DNA of 64,000 nt from Sphingomonas nostoxanthinifaciens (GCF_019930585.1 NZ_CP082839.1:744001-808000); one strand, 5' to 3'; positions 45,694 through 56,298 are shown, counted from the first letter of the stretch. Made by a program: numbers and translations. The notes: generated by a model from the letters alone, not told the origin.

Positions 45694-48558
45694 ATGGTTA
45701 TCGCAAAGAAAAGACGCCGCGGACTGTCAGGAGTTTGCCTCCGCAGTAGCGGCGTCGCCGGTCTGGCGAGGAGCAATTCGGTGGCCGAGCACTTGAACTC
45801 AACGGGGAGTAGTGAGGGGGCAGATGCGCCCAAGTGCGACACCGTGGGAGAATTGGACCGCTTCGAGCAGACATTCTGGCGATCCGAAGTGGCGTTTGCC
45901 CATAAGCTCGACCCGCTCGCTTCCGAGATTCCGGACGACAAGGTGTTTAGGATGCTGGCCGACAACATTCCGACGCTTTGCTGGATCGCTAACGGTGATG
46001 GCTATATCGTCTGGTACAATCGACGCTGGCACGAATACTGCGGTACCACACCCAAGGATATGGAGGGCTGGGGCTGGAAGGCGGTTCACGATCCCGAGCT
46101 TCTCCCCAGCGTAATGAGCGCCTGGACTGACGCGATCGCTACCGCTCAGCCTTTCGAGATGACCTTTCCTCTGTTGGGAAAGGACGGCGTCTTCCGGCCA
46201 TTCCTGACCCGAATCCAACCGGTTCGGGATTCCTCCGGTGCGGTCGCTCGCTGGTTTGGGGTGAATACGGAGATCACGGCGCAGAAGAGCGCGGAGAAGG
46301 CGCTGTCGAGCGAGCGGGACCTGCTACGTGCCTTTCTGGATGCCATCCCCGGTGTCCTCTACGCCAAGGATCAGGCAGGACGAATGCGTGCTGCCAACAA
46401 CGGCACGTCCGATCTGATCGGCAAGCCGCAATCCTTCTTCATCGGCAAAACCGACGCGGAATATCTCGACGATAAGGAACAAGCCGCCGTCATCATGGAG
46501 AATGATCGGAGGATCATGGCATCCGGCGTCGCCGAGCAGATCGAGGAAGAGGTTCGCAAGCCGGATGGCGAGCCGGCGATATGGCTTTCCAGCAAAACGC
46601 CCTGGCGAAACGCAGCCGGCGAGGTGATCGGCGTCATCGGATCGTCCTTGGACATCACCAGTCGCAGGAAAACGGAGGATAGGCTTGCGCGGATCAACGC
46701 GGAACTCGAGTTGCGCAACATCATCCTTCAAATGATCGCACACGGCGAGGCATTGACGGCGATTGCCGATCGTCTGTGTCGTGAGGTGGAGCGCATTTTC
46801 CCGGACGTGCTCTGTTCAGTGCTCAGCGTCGATCCGGCCGGCAAAGTGCATCCGATTGGTGGTCCAAGTCTGCCGAACGGCTTTGCACAAGCCCTTGATG
46901 GTCAAGCGATCGGACCGGATTGCGGTACCTGCGGCACCGCCGCGTACCTGAACAGTCCTGTTGTTACGATCGACATCTCGACCGACCAACGCTGGGCGAA
47001 GTATCGGGATTTCGGCATATCGGGCGAGCTTCAGGCATGCTGGTCCAGTCCCATCCCCAATGGAAAAGGCCAGGTCGTAGGCACGTTCGCGTTCTATTAC
47101 CGAGAACAGCGCGGGCCTTCGTTCTTCGAACAGGACATTGTTAGAACTCTTGTCAGTCTTTGCGCCATCGCTCTGGAGCACGACAGGTGGCAAGCCGAAA
47201 AAGAATACAAGGCCAATGTCGATCAGCTCACCGGTCTTCGCAATCGGGCATCATTCGATGCATCGCTTGTTTTATTGCAAGATGCCGATTGGACATCTTG
47301 GGGCCTGTTGATTGTCGACTTGGACAATCTCAAGTTCGTAAACGATACATTTGGCCATAAGGCTGGTGATTGTCTCTTGCGGGTAGTTGCCAAGCGGCTC
47401 GGCGCACTTTCTCATGCTGATCGAGCGTATCGTCTGGGAGGAGATGAGTTCGCCATCATCGCAGACTTCTCAAGTGCCAGAGGCGATCTCGACGCCGTCG
47501 CCACCGCAGTGTTCGAGGCTCTTGCTGCACCGTGCAACTGTGAAGGCCATACGGTCTTACCGCGCGCGACAATCGGGGGGGCGGTGCCCTCCGACCGTAC
47601 CGAAAGCCCGGAGCAAGTCAGGCAAAATGCGGATTTTGCTTTATATCATGCCAAGGAAAGCGGGCGTGGACTCTTCGAGCGCTACCACCCGGGCATCCGC
47701 ACGAAGATCATGAGACGGCTCGCAGCGATCAGAGACGTTGACATTGCGCTTGATGAGGGCCGAATCCACGCCTTTTACCAGCCTGTCGTCCGCCTCGACA
47801 CGCGGGAGATCGTTGGCTTTGAGGCCCTGTGCCGAATGACGGTGGGGGACAGGATCGTCTCCGCCGCTGAGTTTCATGAAGCCACAACCGATGTGCATGT
47901 CGCCGCCAGGCTGACCGGTCACATGATGGACTTAGTCGCAGCGGATATACGTCGCTGGCTCGACATGGGAATTCCTTTCCAGCATGTTGGTATCAACGTC
48001 TCTTCGGCTGACATCAGCGGCGGCAATGTCTGCGATCGTCTCATTAAGACGTTCGGAAGGGCAGATGTCCCCTTCGATCACGTGATTATTGAGGTCACCG
48101 AGTCCGTTTATATGGGAGGACGGGATCAGAACGTCGCCAATACGTTGAAGCAGCTGCGTGACAAAGGTGTTCGCGTCGCCCTCGATGACTTCGGTACCGG
48201 CTTTGCTTCGCTAACCCACCTAATGACCGTTCCCGTCGACATTCTCAAGATCGACAAGTCTTTTGTCGATCGTTTGACGCCAGGAGACGCTGGAGAAGTT
48301 ATCATCGAAGGCGTCAATCGCATCGCAACGCAACTCGGCATCCGCGTGATCGCCGAAGGCATTGAGACCGAGGTGCAGGCCAGCCATGTCGAGCAGATCG
48401 GCTGCGCGCTCGGCCAGGGCTACTTGTTTTCCCGTGCCGTCGACCGTGACGCGGCGACGGCACTACTCTTGGCAAATGCGCAGTATATCCCTCGCGGGTC
48501 TGCGTCGAAGTATGACCCGGGCCGTGAACCGGCTCGAGGAAGAAGCGCGGATCGGTAA
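45694..48558 (+). CDS. PAS-PAS-GAF-GGDEF-EAL c-di-GMP protein
   Basis: 954 aa, soluble. Two PAS domains (about 85-210 and 215-330; LCWIANGDGYIVWYNRRW is typical), a GAF domain (about 345-500) with CGTCGTAAYLNSPV, a GGDEF domain with GGDEF at 582-586 and an EAL domain with EAL at 710-712, IEVTES, LDDFGTGFAS and AEGIE. Both catalytic motifs are intact. An N-terminal basic segment precedes the first PAS. Probable sensory switch between c-di-GMP synthesis and breakdown, near two kinases and a lone EAL protein. Confidence 0.9.
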   Translation: MVIAKKRRRGLSGVCLRSSGVAGLARSNSVAEHLNSTGSSEGADAPKCDTVGELDRFEQTFWRSEVAFAHKLDPLASEIPDDKVFRMLADNIPTLCWIANGDGYIVWYNRRWHEYCGTTPKDMEGWGWKAVHDPELLPSVMSAWTDAIATAQPFEMTFPLLGKDGVFRPFLTRIQPVRDSSGAVARWFGVNTEITAQKSAEKALSSERDLLRAFLDAIPGVLYAKDQAGRMRAANNGTSDLIGKPQSFFIGKTDAEYLDDKEQAAVIMENDRRIMASGVAEQIEEEVRKPDGEPAIWLSSKTPWRNAAGEVIGVIGSSLDITSRRKTEDRLARINAELELRNIILQMIAHGEALTAIADRLCREVERIFPDVLCSVLSVDPAGKVHPIGGPSLPNGFAQALDGQAIGPDCGTCGTAAYLNSPVVTIDISTDQRWAKYRDFGISGELQACWSSPIPNGKGQVVGTFAFYYREQRGPSFFEQDIVRTLVSLCAIALEHDRWQAEKEYKANVDQLTGLRNRASFDASLVLLQDADWTSWGLLIVDLDNLKFVNDTFGHKAGDCLLRVVAKRLGALSHADRAYRLGGDEFAIIADFSSARGDLDAVATAVFEALAAPCNCEGHTVLPRATIGGAVPSDRTESPEQVRQNADFALYHAKESGRGLFERYHPGIRTKIMRRLAAIRDVDIALDEGRIHAFYQPVVRLDTREIVGFEALCRMTVGDRIVSAAEFHEATTDVHVAARLTGHMMDLVAADIRRWLDMGIPFQHVGINVSSADISGGNVCDRLIKTFGRADVPFDHVIIEVTESVYMGGRDQNVANTLKQLRDKGVRVALDDFGTGFASLTHLMTVPVDILKIDKSFVDRLTPGDAGEVIIEGVNRIATQLGIRVIAEGIETEVQASHVEQIGCALGQGYLFSRAVDRDAATALLLANAQYIPRGSASKYDPGREPARGRSADR

Positions 48559-49197
48559 GGCCGAGCTTCTTCTGTTCCGGTTCCGCAGATCGAGCACATC
48601 GTGCTCCACGACCCGGCTATCTGCCGTTCACCCGCGTCATGGCTCTCAACCTTTTTGCTGTACCTAATGGTCCTCTGCCCTCGTCATGTTTGTCGAATGC
48701 GCTTCCGTTGTATGCTTCGTGTGCCGTGGAACAGCCGCCAAGCCGACGGCTGAATGAATGGCGGAAGTCGAAAAGCTTGATAATTCGGCTGAGCGTCGAA
48801 TTCTGGGTCTTTGCTGACTTGAAGCTGCCGGGCAGCTTGCGTTAGAGTTTCGGACGCCGTGAGGCGTCGGAAAGTCGTCGGTGCCCGAACCCGCGGGCAC
48901 CGACTGAACCCGCCGTTTGGCGAGGCCGCTACGGATGGCAGATTTGTCCCAACATAAGCCGTTTCCGGCTGACCGGCTCGGGTCGCTCAAGCGGTCAATC
49001 CTCTTGCATGAACAAGCGGCAGGTTTCGGGCAGCGGAATGTGTGCGTGAACGACCGGAAATGGGTCTTGTCGGCGCGCGACCGGTTGCAGCGGGGCCGAT
49101 AAATCTCACCCTTCCTATGCCTCAGGCTTCAGCCTCAAGGGGAATGTTTAGCCGGCCATCCGCAGGACCGCGCAAATGGCTGCGCCGCTCAGGCAAC
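48559..49197. other. Intergenic stretch without a supported gene
   Basis: 639 bp between the GGDEF-EAL gene and the ene-reductase gene (convergent). I see no coding signature. It contains repeat copy C and several short inverted repeats but no convincing RNA gene. Confidence 0.5.
49006..49073 (+). repeat. Diverged intergenic repeat, copy C
   Basis: GCATGAACAAGCGGCAG, then TTCGGGCAGCGG and GTGAACGACCGGAAATGGGTC. Best match to copy A at 38061: both share TGAACAAGCGGCAG, TCGGG-AGCG and GTGAACG. Confidence 0.5.
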
Positions 49198-50313
49198 CTA
49201 TCTACTGACTTCCATTGAAGCCGCCGGATAGTCCCCGTAGCCCCTGCGATCGCCCCCGTAGAAGGTGCTCCGGTCATAAGGGTTGAGCGGAGAGCCGAGG
49301 CGCAATCTTTCCGGGAGATCCGGGTTCGAGACGAAGTGTCGACCAAAGGCGACCAGATCGGCATGACCGGCTGACAGGATCCGCTCCGCGCTTTCGGCGG
49401 TGAAGCCGCCCGCCGCTACGATCGGCCCATTGAATACCTTGCGCAGTTGCTCGGCGGCGAGAACCGGCGTGCCGGGATCGACATCCTCGATGCCCCGGAT
49501 TCGCGGCTCTATCAGGTGCAGATAGGCCAGGCCGAAGCGGTTGAGCACGTTTGCAACATAACCAAACGTCGCGGCCGGATCGCTGTCCGCCATATTGCCG
49601 AACGTCCCGCTGGGCGCCAGCCGAACGGCAACCCGGTCGCCGCCCCACACCGAGATGAGCGCTTCCACAACTTCCAGAAGGAACCGTGCCCTGTTTTCCA
49701 CGGGACCGCCGTAAGCATCCTCGCGCGTGTTGCTGTTGTCCTGCAGGAATTGGTCTGGAAGATAGCCATTGGCGGCGTGCAGTTCGACGCCGTCGAAGCC
49801 CGCCCGCTGCGCTCGCTCCGCCGCTTGTCGAAACTCTTCGACCACGCCGGCGATCTCGCCAATCTTGAGCGCGAGTGGCATCACCTGCTCGGCCTCGACC
49901 CATCGGCCCGTTTGATTCTTGACGATCGCCTTTTCGTGGGAGCGGATCGCCGACGGGGCGATCGGCTGCTTTCCCCCCATGTTAACGGGATGCGCCTGTC
50001 GCCCGCCATGCCAGAGTTGCAGGAAAATGGTCGCGCCGTTGGCGTGGACCGCGTCGGTTACGCGGCGCCAGCCTTCTTCCTGCGCGTCGGTGTAGATGCC
50101 GGGGGCGCCGGCATAGACGATGCCGCCGACCGAGACCGGCGTGGCCTCCGCGATCATGAATCCGCCGGGGGAGGACCGCTGCGTATAATATTCAACCATC
50201 AGATCGCCGGGCACGTCGCCGGGGCCGGAGCGCATTCGGGTCAGCGGGGCGAGCACCACCCGGTGGGCAAGGGTGTAGGGGCCGACGTTGGTCGGCGTGA
50301 ACAGAAGAGACAT
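49198..50313 (-). CDS. Old Yellow Enzyme-family ene-reductase
   Basis: 371 aa FMN-dependent TIM barrel that reduces activated C=C bonds (or nitro and nitrate-ester groups) with NAD(P)H. Start FTPTNVGPYTLAHRVVLAPLTRMRS, substrate-binding HAANGYLPDQFL (family His-x-x-Asn is HAAN) with SNTREDAYGG, and the FMN-phosphate site VAAGGFT and FGRHFVSNPDLP. ATG at 50313; the open frame further upstream has no similarity. Same strand as the peroxiredoxin-like gene 71 bp upstream, with which it is likely co-transcribed. Confidence 0.9.
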   Translation of the reverse strand: MSLLFTPTNVGPYTLAHRVVLAPLTRMRSGPGDVPGDLMVEYYTQRSSPGGFMIAEATPVSVGGIVYAGAPGIYTDAQEEGWRRVTDAVHANGATIFLQLWHGGRQAHPVNMGGKQPIAPSAIRSHEKAIVKNQTGRWVEAEQVMPLALKIGEIAGVVEEFRQAAERAQRAGFDGVELHAANGYLPDQFLQDNSNTREDAYGGPVENRARFLLEVVEALISVWGGDRVAVRLAPSGTFGNMADSDPAATFGYVANVLNRFGLAYLHLIEPRIRGIEDVDPGTPVLAAEQLRKVFNGPIVAAGGFTAESAERILSAGHADLVAFGRHFVSNPDLPERLRLGSPLNPYDRSTFYGGDRRGYGDYPAASMEVSR

Positions 50314-50384
50314 GGCTTGGACACCTTTGGAGGCACCCGATCCCCACCCATTGGTGGGTGAGGATCGCGGGCAAGATATGCTCG

Positions 50385-51062
50385 TCAGGCAGGCAGCCTG
50401 GCGAGGCTGCGCAGGGCTGGCAGCAGCTCTTCGGGATCGGGGCGAACCGTGTAATCCGGGTTCACCTCGGCATAGGCGATCACGCCATCCTGCCCGATCA
50501 GGAAGCGGGCCGGCATCGGCAGCGTCCAGCTCGCGTCGCCGTTGACGACGGCGAGGTCGTTCTTGAACACGTTCTTGTAAAGATCCTGCAGATAATCCGG
50601 CAGGGTGAAGCGCAGGCCGAAACTGTCGGCGACGGCGTTGTGCGTGTCCGAGAGGATCGGGAAGCTCAGCTTGTTGTCGCGCATCGATCGGCGGCTGTTC
50701 GGGGCCGTTTGTGGCGAGATCGCCACGAGGTTGGCATCGAGTTCCCGGAACGCCGGCAGAGCGGCTTCCAGCGCCTGCAGATCCATGTTGCAATAGGGAC
50801 ACCAGACGCCGCGATAGAAGGTCACCACCAGCGGCCCCTTCGCCAGCAGTTCGTCCGACGATACGGCATTGCCAGCGGGATCGTTGAGGACGAACGATGG
50901 GGCAACGTCTCCGGCTTTCCTGGCATTCGCGGCGGCACCCGAGGCGACAAGTTCGTCGGTCGCACGATGCATGGGTTCATGGATCCAGTCAGGCGCATTG
51001 TAGGGGGGGCCGCCGGCCTCGAAGTTGGCCTTGAACTCTGCAAGCTTTTCACGAAGGCCCAT
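50385..51062 (-). CDS. Peroxiredoxin-like (AhpC/TSA) protein
   Basis: 225 aa. Thioredoxin fold with FYRGVWCPYCNMDLQALE; the CPYC motif gives a redox pair rather than the PxxxTxxC of classical peroxiredoxins, as in the peroxiredoxin-like group. LVAISPQTAPNSR and FPILSDTHNAVADSFGL are typical. Probably reduces peroxides or organic hydroperoxides. Divergent from the LysR gene; GGAGACAGATC-like spacing before ATG. Confidence 0.85.
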   Translation of the reverse strand: MGLREKLAEFKANFEAGGPPYNAPDWIHEPMHRATDELVASGAAANARKAGDVAPSFVLNDPAGNAVSSDELLAKGPLVVTFYRGVWCPYCNMDLQALEAALPAFRELDANLVAISPQTAPNSRRSMRDNKLSFPILSDTHNAVADSFGLRFTLPDYLQDLYKNVFKNDLAVVNGDASWTLPMPARFLIGQDGVIAYAEVNPDYTVRPDPEELLPALRSLARLPA

Positions 51063-51216
51063 GATCTGTCTCCTCGTCGGGCGCTCCCGGGGCCGCCACG
51101 CCGGCGCGCCGGGCCGGGAGACCGTCTCCCGTCGTGCGAGGAATTAGCCATGCGAATTCAGCGCTAGAAGAATGGCGCTGTGCATAATATCCATGCTCAG
51201 CAGGAATAAGTAGGAG

Positions 51217-52107
51217 ATGAGTGTGGACCGCTACCAGGCCATGGCGACGTTCGTGCGGGTTGTGGAGACGGGCTCCTTCTCCGCCGCCGCAAGGCAGCTC
51301 AACGTCGGCCAGCCCTCCGTCTCGAAGATGATCGCCCAACTCGAGGACTGGTTGCAGGTCGCCTTACTGATCCGTTCGACACGACGGCTGAGCCCGACGG
51401 AGGCGGGACATCTTTTCTACGAGAGGGCACGAGCCGCCATAGAGGAAGCGGACGAGGCCGTACTGGCCGCGCGCGGTGCCGGCGCCGGGCTGGCCGGCTG
51501 CCTTCGCATATCGGCGGCAACCACATTCGCCCGGCTCCATCTGGTGCCGCTATTGCCCAAATTTCTTGCCGAGCATCCTGGTTTGGAGATCGAGGTGATA
51601 CTGGACGACCGGGTCATCGATCATGTCGCCGAGGGGATCGATCTGTCATTTCGGATGGGGCCGATGCCCGATTCCGCCGCCGTCGCGCGCAAGGTCGCCA
51701 GCGGTCATCTCTATGTCGTCGCCACGCCGGCCTATTTCGATCAAAAAGGTCGTCCCCAGCATCCGGCTGATCTCGCGGCGCACGACGCGATCATCTACAC
51801 GCAGCTTCTAACCACATGGTCGTTCGAGCGTGATGGCACTCACACCTCGATCGCGATGCGAGGACGCGTGCGGATGAGCGCTGCGGAAGGCGTTCGCGAA
51901 GCCGTGCTGGCCGATATGGGGCTCTCCATCGCGTCGACCTGGATGTTCTCGCCCGAACTCGCGAACGGCACCGTCGAGCGGGTTCTGTCGGACTGGTTCA
52001 TCCGTGATGTGGACGTCTGGGCCGTCTTCCCTGCTGGTCGCATGCCGACGGCAAAAGCCCGTCAATTCGCAGCCTTGGCCGAAGAGGCATTGAATCGACG
52101 TGGCTAA
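51217..52107 (+). CDS. LysR-family regulator
   Basis: 296 aa, with HTH start YQAMATFVRVVETGSFSAAARQLNVGQPSVSKMI and a standard effector domain. TAGGAG lies just before the ATG. Divergent from the peroxiredoxin-like/ene-reductase pair, so it likely controls them, as LysR proteins often govern ene-reductase and redox genes. The IS21 element begins 65 bp after its stop. Confidence 0.9.
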   Translation: MSVDRYQAMATFVRVVETGSFSAAARQLNVGQPSVSKMIAQLEDWLQVALLIRSTRRLSPTEAGHLFYERARAAIEEADEAVLAARGAGAGLAGCLRISAATTFARLHLVPLLPKFLAEHPGLEIEVILDDRVIDHVAEGIDLSFRMGPMPDSAAVARKVASGHLYVVATPAYFDQKGRPQHPADLAAHDAIIYTQLLTTWSFERDGTHTSIAMRGRVRMSAAEGVREAVLADMGLSIASTWMFSPELANGTVERVLSDWFIRDVDVWAVFPAGRMPTAKARQFAALAEEALNRRG

Positions 52108-52171
52108 CGCGATTCGCATAATTCCGAGCGCTAGACCTGTCTGAACGAAAGGCCTTTTGGCGTCGCCAGGG

Positions 52172-52236
52172 TGTGAATCGGCCTGCAATGTTGACCCCGT
52201 TCGGGGCTGATCGGCGTGCAAAATTGACCCCCCTGA
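52172..52236 (+). repeat. IS21 left terminal repeats
   Basis: Terminal TGTGAATCGGC, then GTTGACCCCGTTCGGGG and ATCGGCGTGCAAAATTGACC. Compare with the right end, read on the minus strand. Confidence 0.7.
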
Positions 52237-52283
52237 ACTGAGCGGTTCACGCCCGGCGCTTTGCGCAGGAGCGGTCGGGGAGA

Positions 52284-53849
52284 ATGCTGGTCGTGGAGAC
52301 GGTGGCGCGCATCCGGCGCGAGTTCTACGTCAAGGGTAAGAGCATCAAGGAGATCGTGCGCGACCTGCGGGTGTCGCGGAACACGGTGCGCAAGGTGCTG
52401 CGGTCCGGCGAGACGGACTTCTCCTACGAGCGGACGGTGCAGCCGCTGCCGAAGCTTGGGCCATGGTCGGCGGATCTCGAGCGGCTGCTGGAGGCCAACG
52501 AGCGCAAGCAGCGGCGCGAGCGCCTGACGCTGGTCCGGGTGTACGAGGAGCTTCAGGGGCTAGGCTACCGTGGCGGCTACGATGCCGTTCGCCGCTATGC
52601 CACGGCATGGCAGCGTGAGCGGTCGGCGGTCACGGCGGCGGCCTACGTGCCGCTGAGCTTTGCGCCGGGCGAGGCCTACCAGTTCGACTGGAGCCATGAG
52701 GTCGTCGTCATGGCGGGCGTGACGACGACGGTGAAGGTCGCGCACATGCGGCTCTGCCACAGTCGGATGTTCTTCGTGCGGGCCTACCCGCGCGAGAGCC
52801 AGGAGATGGTGTTCGACGCCCACGACCGGGCGTTCGCCTTCTTCGGCGGCGCCTGTCAGCGCGGCATCTACGACAACATGAAGACCGCGGTGGACGCCAT
52901 CTTCGTCGGTCGTGAGCGGCGCTACAACCGGCGCTTCCAGCAGATGTGCGGCCACTACCTGGTCGAGCCGGTGGCATGCACGCCGGCATCGGGCTGGGAG
53001 AAGGGGCAGGTCGAGAACCAGGTCGGGCTGGTGCGCGAGCGCTTCTTCACGCCGCGGCTGCGCTTCAGGAGCTACGACGAGCTCAACGCCTGGCTGCTCG
53101 ACCGCTGCACCGTCCATGCCCAGCGTGCCGCGCATCCCGAGCTCAGGGACTGCACGGTCCAGCAGGTGTTCGAGGCGGCCGACCGGCCTGCGCTCATCGC
53201 CTACCGCGGACCCTTTGACGGCTTCCACGCCCTGCCAGCGGCGGTGTCGAAGACGCTGCTGGTCCGCTTCGACTACAATAAATACTCGGTGCACGCGAAG
53301 GCGGCGGGGCGCCCGGTCGAGGTGCACGCCTATGCCGAGCGCATCGTCATCCGGCAGGAGGGCGAGGTCGTCGGCGAGCATGCCCGGCGCTTCGGCCGCG
53401 ACCAGACGGTCTACGACCCGTGGCACTATGTGCCCGTCCTGGCACGCAAGCCCGGCGCGTTGAGGAACGGCGCCCCCTTCAAGGACTGGCCGCTGCCGGT
53501 GGCGCTGGAACGCGTCAGGCGGAGGCTGGCGGGCCATGCCGACGGCGACCGCCAGATGGTGGGCATCCTGGCGGCGGTGACGACGGACGGGCTGGATGCC
53601 GTTGAGGCGGCCTGTGCCGAGGCGCTCGCCGGCGGCACCGTCAGCCGCGACGTCGTGCTCAACGTGCTCACCCGCCAGCGCCAGACCGCCGCTCCCGCCA
53701 CCATCGCCACGCCCGAGGCTCTGCGGCTCGGCCGCGAGCCCGTCGCCGACTGCGCCCGCTACGACAGCCTGAGGAGGTCCTATGGAACGTCACGCCATCC
53801 TGGAGATGATGGGAACGCTGAAGCTCGTCGGCATGCGCCATGCCTATGA
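52284..53849 (+). CDS. istA: IS21 transposase IstA
   Basis: 521 aa. N-terminal HTH ([29 protein letters not shown]), then the DDE integrase core: Asp in YQFDWSHE, Asp in [10 protein letters not shown], and Glu in [12 protein letters not shown]. The sequence appears complete and undamaged. Its end overlaps istB by about 68 bp, with the istB start codon inside it. Confidence 0.92.
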   Translation: MLVVETVARIRREFYVKGKSIKEIVRDLRVSRNTVRKVLRSGETDFSYERTVQPLPKLGPWSADLERLLEANERKQRRERLTLVRVYEELQGLGYRGGYDAVRRYATAWQRERSAVTAAAYVPLSFAPGEAYQFDWSHEVVVMAGVTTTVKVAHMRLCHSRMFFVRAYPRESQEMVFDAHDRAFAFFGGACQRGIYDNMKTAVDAIFVGRERRYNRRFQQMCGHYLVEPVACTPASGWEKGQVENQVGLVRERFFTPRLRFRSYDELNAWLLDRCTVHAQRAAHPELRDCTVQQVFEAADRPALIAYRGPFDGFHALPAAVSKTLLVRFDYNKYSVHAKAAGRPVEVHAYAERIVIRQEGEVVGEHARRFGRDQTVYDPWHYVPVLARKPGALRNGAPFKDWPLPVALERVRRRLAGHADGDRQMVGILAAVTTDGLDAVEAACAEALAGGTVSRDVVLNVLTRQRQTAAPATIATPEALRLGREPVADCARYDSLRRSYGTSRHPGDDGNAEARRHAPCL

Positions 53850-54516
53850 CGAGGTCGTCGCCGATGCCGTGAAGCGGCAGCACTCCGCTCAGCGCGTCGT
53901 CGGCGACCTGCTCAAGGCCGAGATAGACGAGAAGCAGGCCCGCTCCATCCGCTACCAGATGACGACCGCCAAGCTGCCGCTCGCCAAGGAGCTCGCCGAC
54001 TTCGACTTCGCCGGCACCGGCATCAACGAAGGCCTGGTCCGCGATCTCGGCACGGGTGCCTTCCTCGAGGCGCAGCGCAACGTCGTGCTGGTCGGCGGCA
54101 CCGGGACGGGCAAGACGCATCTCGCCATCGCCATGGGGCGTGCCTGCGTCCGGGCCGGAGCGAGGGTCCGCTTCTACAACACCGTCGACCTCGTGAACCA
54201 GCTCGAGGCCGAGGCCCGTGCCGGGCGCCCTGGGCGCATCGCCGACCACCTGTCGCGGCTCGACCTCGTCATCCTCGACGAGCTTGGCTACCTGCCCTTC
54301 GCGCTCTCGGGCGGCCAGCTGCTCTTCCACCTCGTCAGCAAGCTCTACGAACGGACCTCAGTGGTGGTGACGACCAACCTTGCCTTCGGCGAGTGGCCCA
54401 CGGTCTTCGGCGACGCCAAGATGACGACCGCGCTCCTCGACCGGCTCACCCACCACTGTGACATCGTCGAGACCGGCAACGAGAGCTGGCGCTTCAAGAA
54501 CCGCGAAGCCGCCTGA
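53782..54516 (+). CDS. istB: IS21 helper ATPase IstB
   Basis: 244 aa AAA+ protein of the DnaC-like class. Walker [12 protein letters not shown], Walker [13 protein letters not shown], followed by [12 protein letters not shown] and [25 protein letters not shown] precedes the ATG. Intact. Confidence 0.93.
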   Translation: MERHAILEMMGTLKLVGMRHAYDEVVADAVKRQHSAQRVVGDLLKAEIDEKQARSIRYQMTTAKLPLAKELADFDFAGTGINEGLVRDLGTGAFLEAQRNVVLVGGTGTGKTHLAIAMGRACVRAGARVRFYNTVDLVNQLEAEARAGRPGRIADHLSRLDLVILDELGYLPFALSGGQLLFHLVSKLYERTSVVVTTNLAFGEWPTVFGDAKMTTALLDRLTHHCDIVETGNESWRFKNREAA

Positions 54517-54662
54517 AACCCTTCCCCCGGACCCCCATCCCCCGGGTTGACCCGGTGGGTCCACAGGCACCTCCCACGGCCGTCACCGCCTGCGCTCGTG
54601 GCGGCGCGCGGCGCCGGCCGTGGGGCCCTCCTGTGGACTACCGGGACAACCCGGCTGCCCAT

Positions 54663-54721
54663 CAGAAAAGGGGGTCAAAGTTGCACGCCGATACGGGGTC
54701 AACTTCCCGAGCCGATTGACA
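54663..54721 (-). repeat. IS21 right terminal repeats
   Basis: On the minus strand the end reads TGTCAATCGGCTCGG, then GTTGACCCCGT and ATCGGCGTGCAACTTTGACC. Abuts codon 191 of the CoA-transferase gene. Confidence 0.7.
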
Positions 54722-55294
54722 ATCGACGACCTGACCCTCGCCCGATCGCCCTCGCTCCCACAACGCGCTCAAGATCCCGACCGCGAGGAACATGGAGCCG
54801 CCGCCAAAGTCGCCGACAAGGTTCAACGGCACGGTCGCCGGCGCCCCCGGTCTGCCGATCGCCGCCAGCGCACCAGACAGCGCGATATAGTTGATGTCGT
54901 GCCCGGCCGTGAATGCCAAGGGACCGTCCTGCCCCCAGCCTGTCATCCGGCCATAGATCAGACGCGGATTGCGCGCGCGCATCACTTCAGGGCCGAGTCC
55001 CAAGCGCTCCATGACACCCGGACGAAAGCCTTCGATCACCACGTCAGCCTGGTCGCTCGCGTCGAGGCAGAATGTCCGCCCTTCAGCACTACGAATATCA
55101 ACAACCGCGGCGGCACGCCCCCGGTCCACGACCGGATTGGGCCAACCATTTCCACCTTCGCGATCGATACGGAGGACATCAGCCCCCATGTCTGACAGGA
55201 GCATCGCGCAATGCGGCCCAGGCCCAATGCCGGCAAACTCAATTACACGAAGTCCAGCCAGCGGACCGGATGCGGAGGGGGCCAGATCCGACAT
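54722..55294 (-). pseudogene. CaiB/BaiF CoA-transferase, truncated by IS21
   Basis: Only the first 191 codons remain of a class III CoA-transferase (usual length is about 380-400 aa). The start is normal: [33 protein letters not shown], with [14 protein letters not shown] and ISSL-like region before the break. The gene stops after GEGQVVD, where the IS21 end begins; the frame then reads into the IS for about 20 residues. The missing C-terminal half is not found on the other side of the IS. It is the last gene of the ligase operon (start overlaps the previous stop, TGATG). Confidence 0.88.
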
Positions 55295-56298
55295 CAGACT
55301 AACCGGATCAGTCGCTTGCCAAGGTTGCGCCCTTCGTACAGGTCGGCGATCGCGCCCGGGCAGTTTTCGATCCCATCCACGATCTCCTCACGGTACTTCA
55401 ACTTCCCTTCGCGTACCCATTGCGCGAGCCGAGCGCCGGCTGGTTGGAACTCGTCCATATAGTCCAGCACCACGAAGCCTCCGATTTGCGCGCGTCGCGT
55501 CATGACGATGCGCTCGATGCGCGGACCCGTGGGGACTGGGTTCCAGGATGACACGGAGGCTGTACCGCAGGTGACGACGCGAGCGTGAAGCGCGAGATTC
55601 CGATAGACGGTATCGCTGATCGGACCCGCCGTATTGTCGAAATAGACGTTCGCGCCCTGCGGACAGACGTTCGCCAGAGCTTGATCGAGTCCAGGCGCCT
55701 GATAGTCGATCGCCACGTCATAACCAAACTCGTCACGACAGATGGCGAGTTTCTCCGCCCCGCCGGTTATGCCCACCGTTCGGCAACCGAGCAGCTTGGC
55801 AATTTGGCCTACGGCCGATCCAACGGCACCTGCGGCGGTCGAGACCACGACCGTGTCTCCTGCAGTGGGCCGCGCGACCTTTTCCAGGCCGAGGAGCGCG
55901 GTGACGCCGTTGAGGCCGAGTACGCCCAAGGCGAGCGATGGGGACAGGTCCCGGTCCTCGACCTTGCGGATCACCGCATCTGGCGTCGTAGCGGCGAACT
56001 GCTGCCATCCGAACCATCCCATCACGCGCTCACCCGCCGCAAAGGCGGGCGCGTTGCTCTCGACGACCTCTCCAACCGCGAGCGATCGCATCACCGATCC
56101 GATCGCGATTGGTTGAGAATAGTTGCTGGTATCGGCCAGCCAGCCCCGCATGGCGGGATCGACAGAGAGGAAGAGGTTACGAATTAGTATTTCGCCTGCC
56201 CCGGCGAAGGGCATATTGCCGTCGACGAGCTCGAAATGTTCGGCCTGCGGGATGCAGGTCGGACGGCCCCTTACTATGATCTGACGATTACCGGGCAT
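55294..56298 (-). CDS. MDR-family NADP-dependent oxidoreductase
   Basis: 334 aa, zinc-independent medium-chain reductase like CurA or leukotriene B4 12-hydroxydehydrogenase. [27 protein letters not shown] and the nucleotide-binding [19 protein letters not shown] are typical, and [17 protein letters not shown] is characteristic. Likely reduces an enone or alkenal double bond with NADPH. In the operon it lies between the FAH hydrolase and the CoA-transferase. Confidence 0.9.
   Translation of the reverse strand: MPGNRQIIVRGRPTCIPQAEHFELVDGNMPFAGAGEILIRNLFLSVDPAMRGWLADTSNYSQPIAIGSVMRSLAVGEVVESNAPAFAAGERVMGWFGWQQFAATTPDAVIRKVEDRDLSPSLALGVLGLNGVTALLGLEKVARPTAGDTVVVSTAAGAVGSAVGQIAKLLGCRTVGITGGAEKLAICRDEFGYDVAIDYQAPGLDQALANVCPQGANVYFDNTAGPISDTVYRNLALHARVVTCGTASVSSWNPVPTGPRIERIVMTRRAQIGGFVVLDYMDEFQPAGARLAQWVREGKLKYREEIVDGIENCPGAIADLYEGRNLGKRLIRLV

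Larger units (their letters stand above)
52172..54721 (+). mobile_element. IS21-family insertion sequence
   Basis: About 2.55 kb with istA and istB. Ends start TGTSAATCGGC on both sides in inverted orientation; inside each end is a second copy of a related motif (ATCGGCGTGCAA..TTGACCCCC at left, and its reverse complement at right), as expected for multiple IstA binding sites. No direct target duplication is visible: the left flank ends CCAGGG and the right flank begins ATCGAC. Confidence 0.85.
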
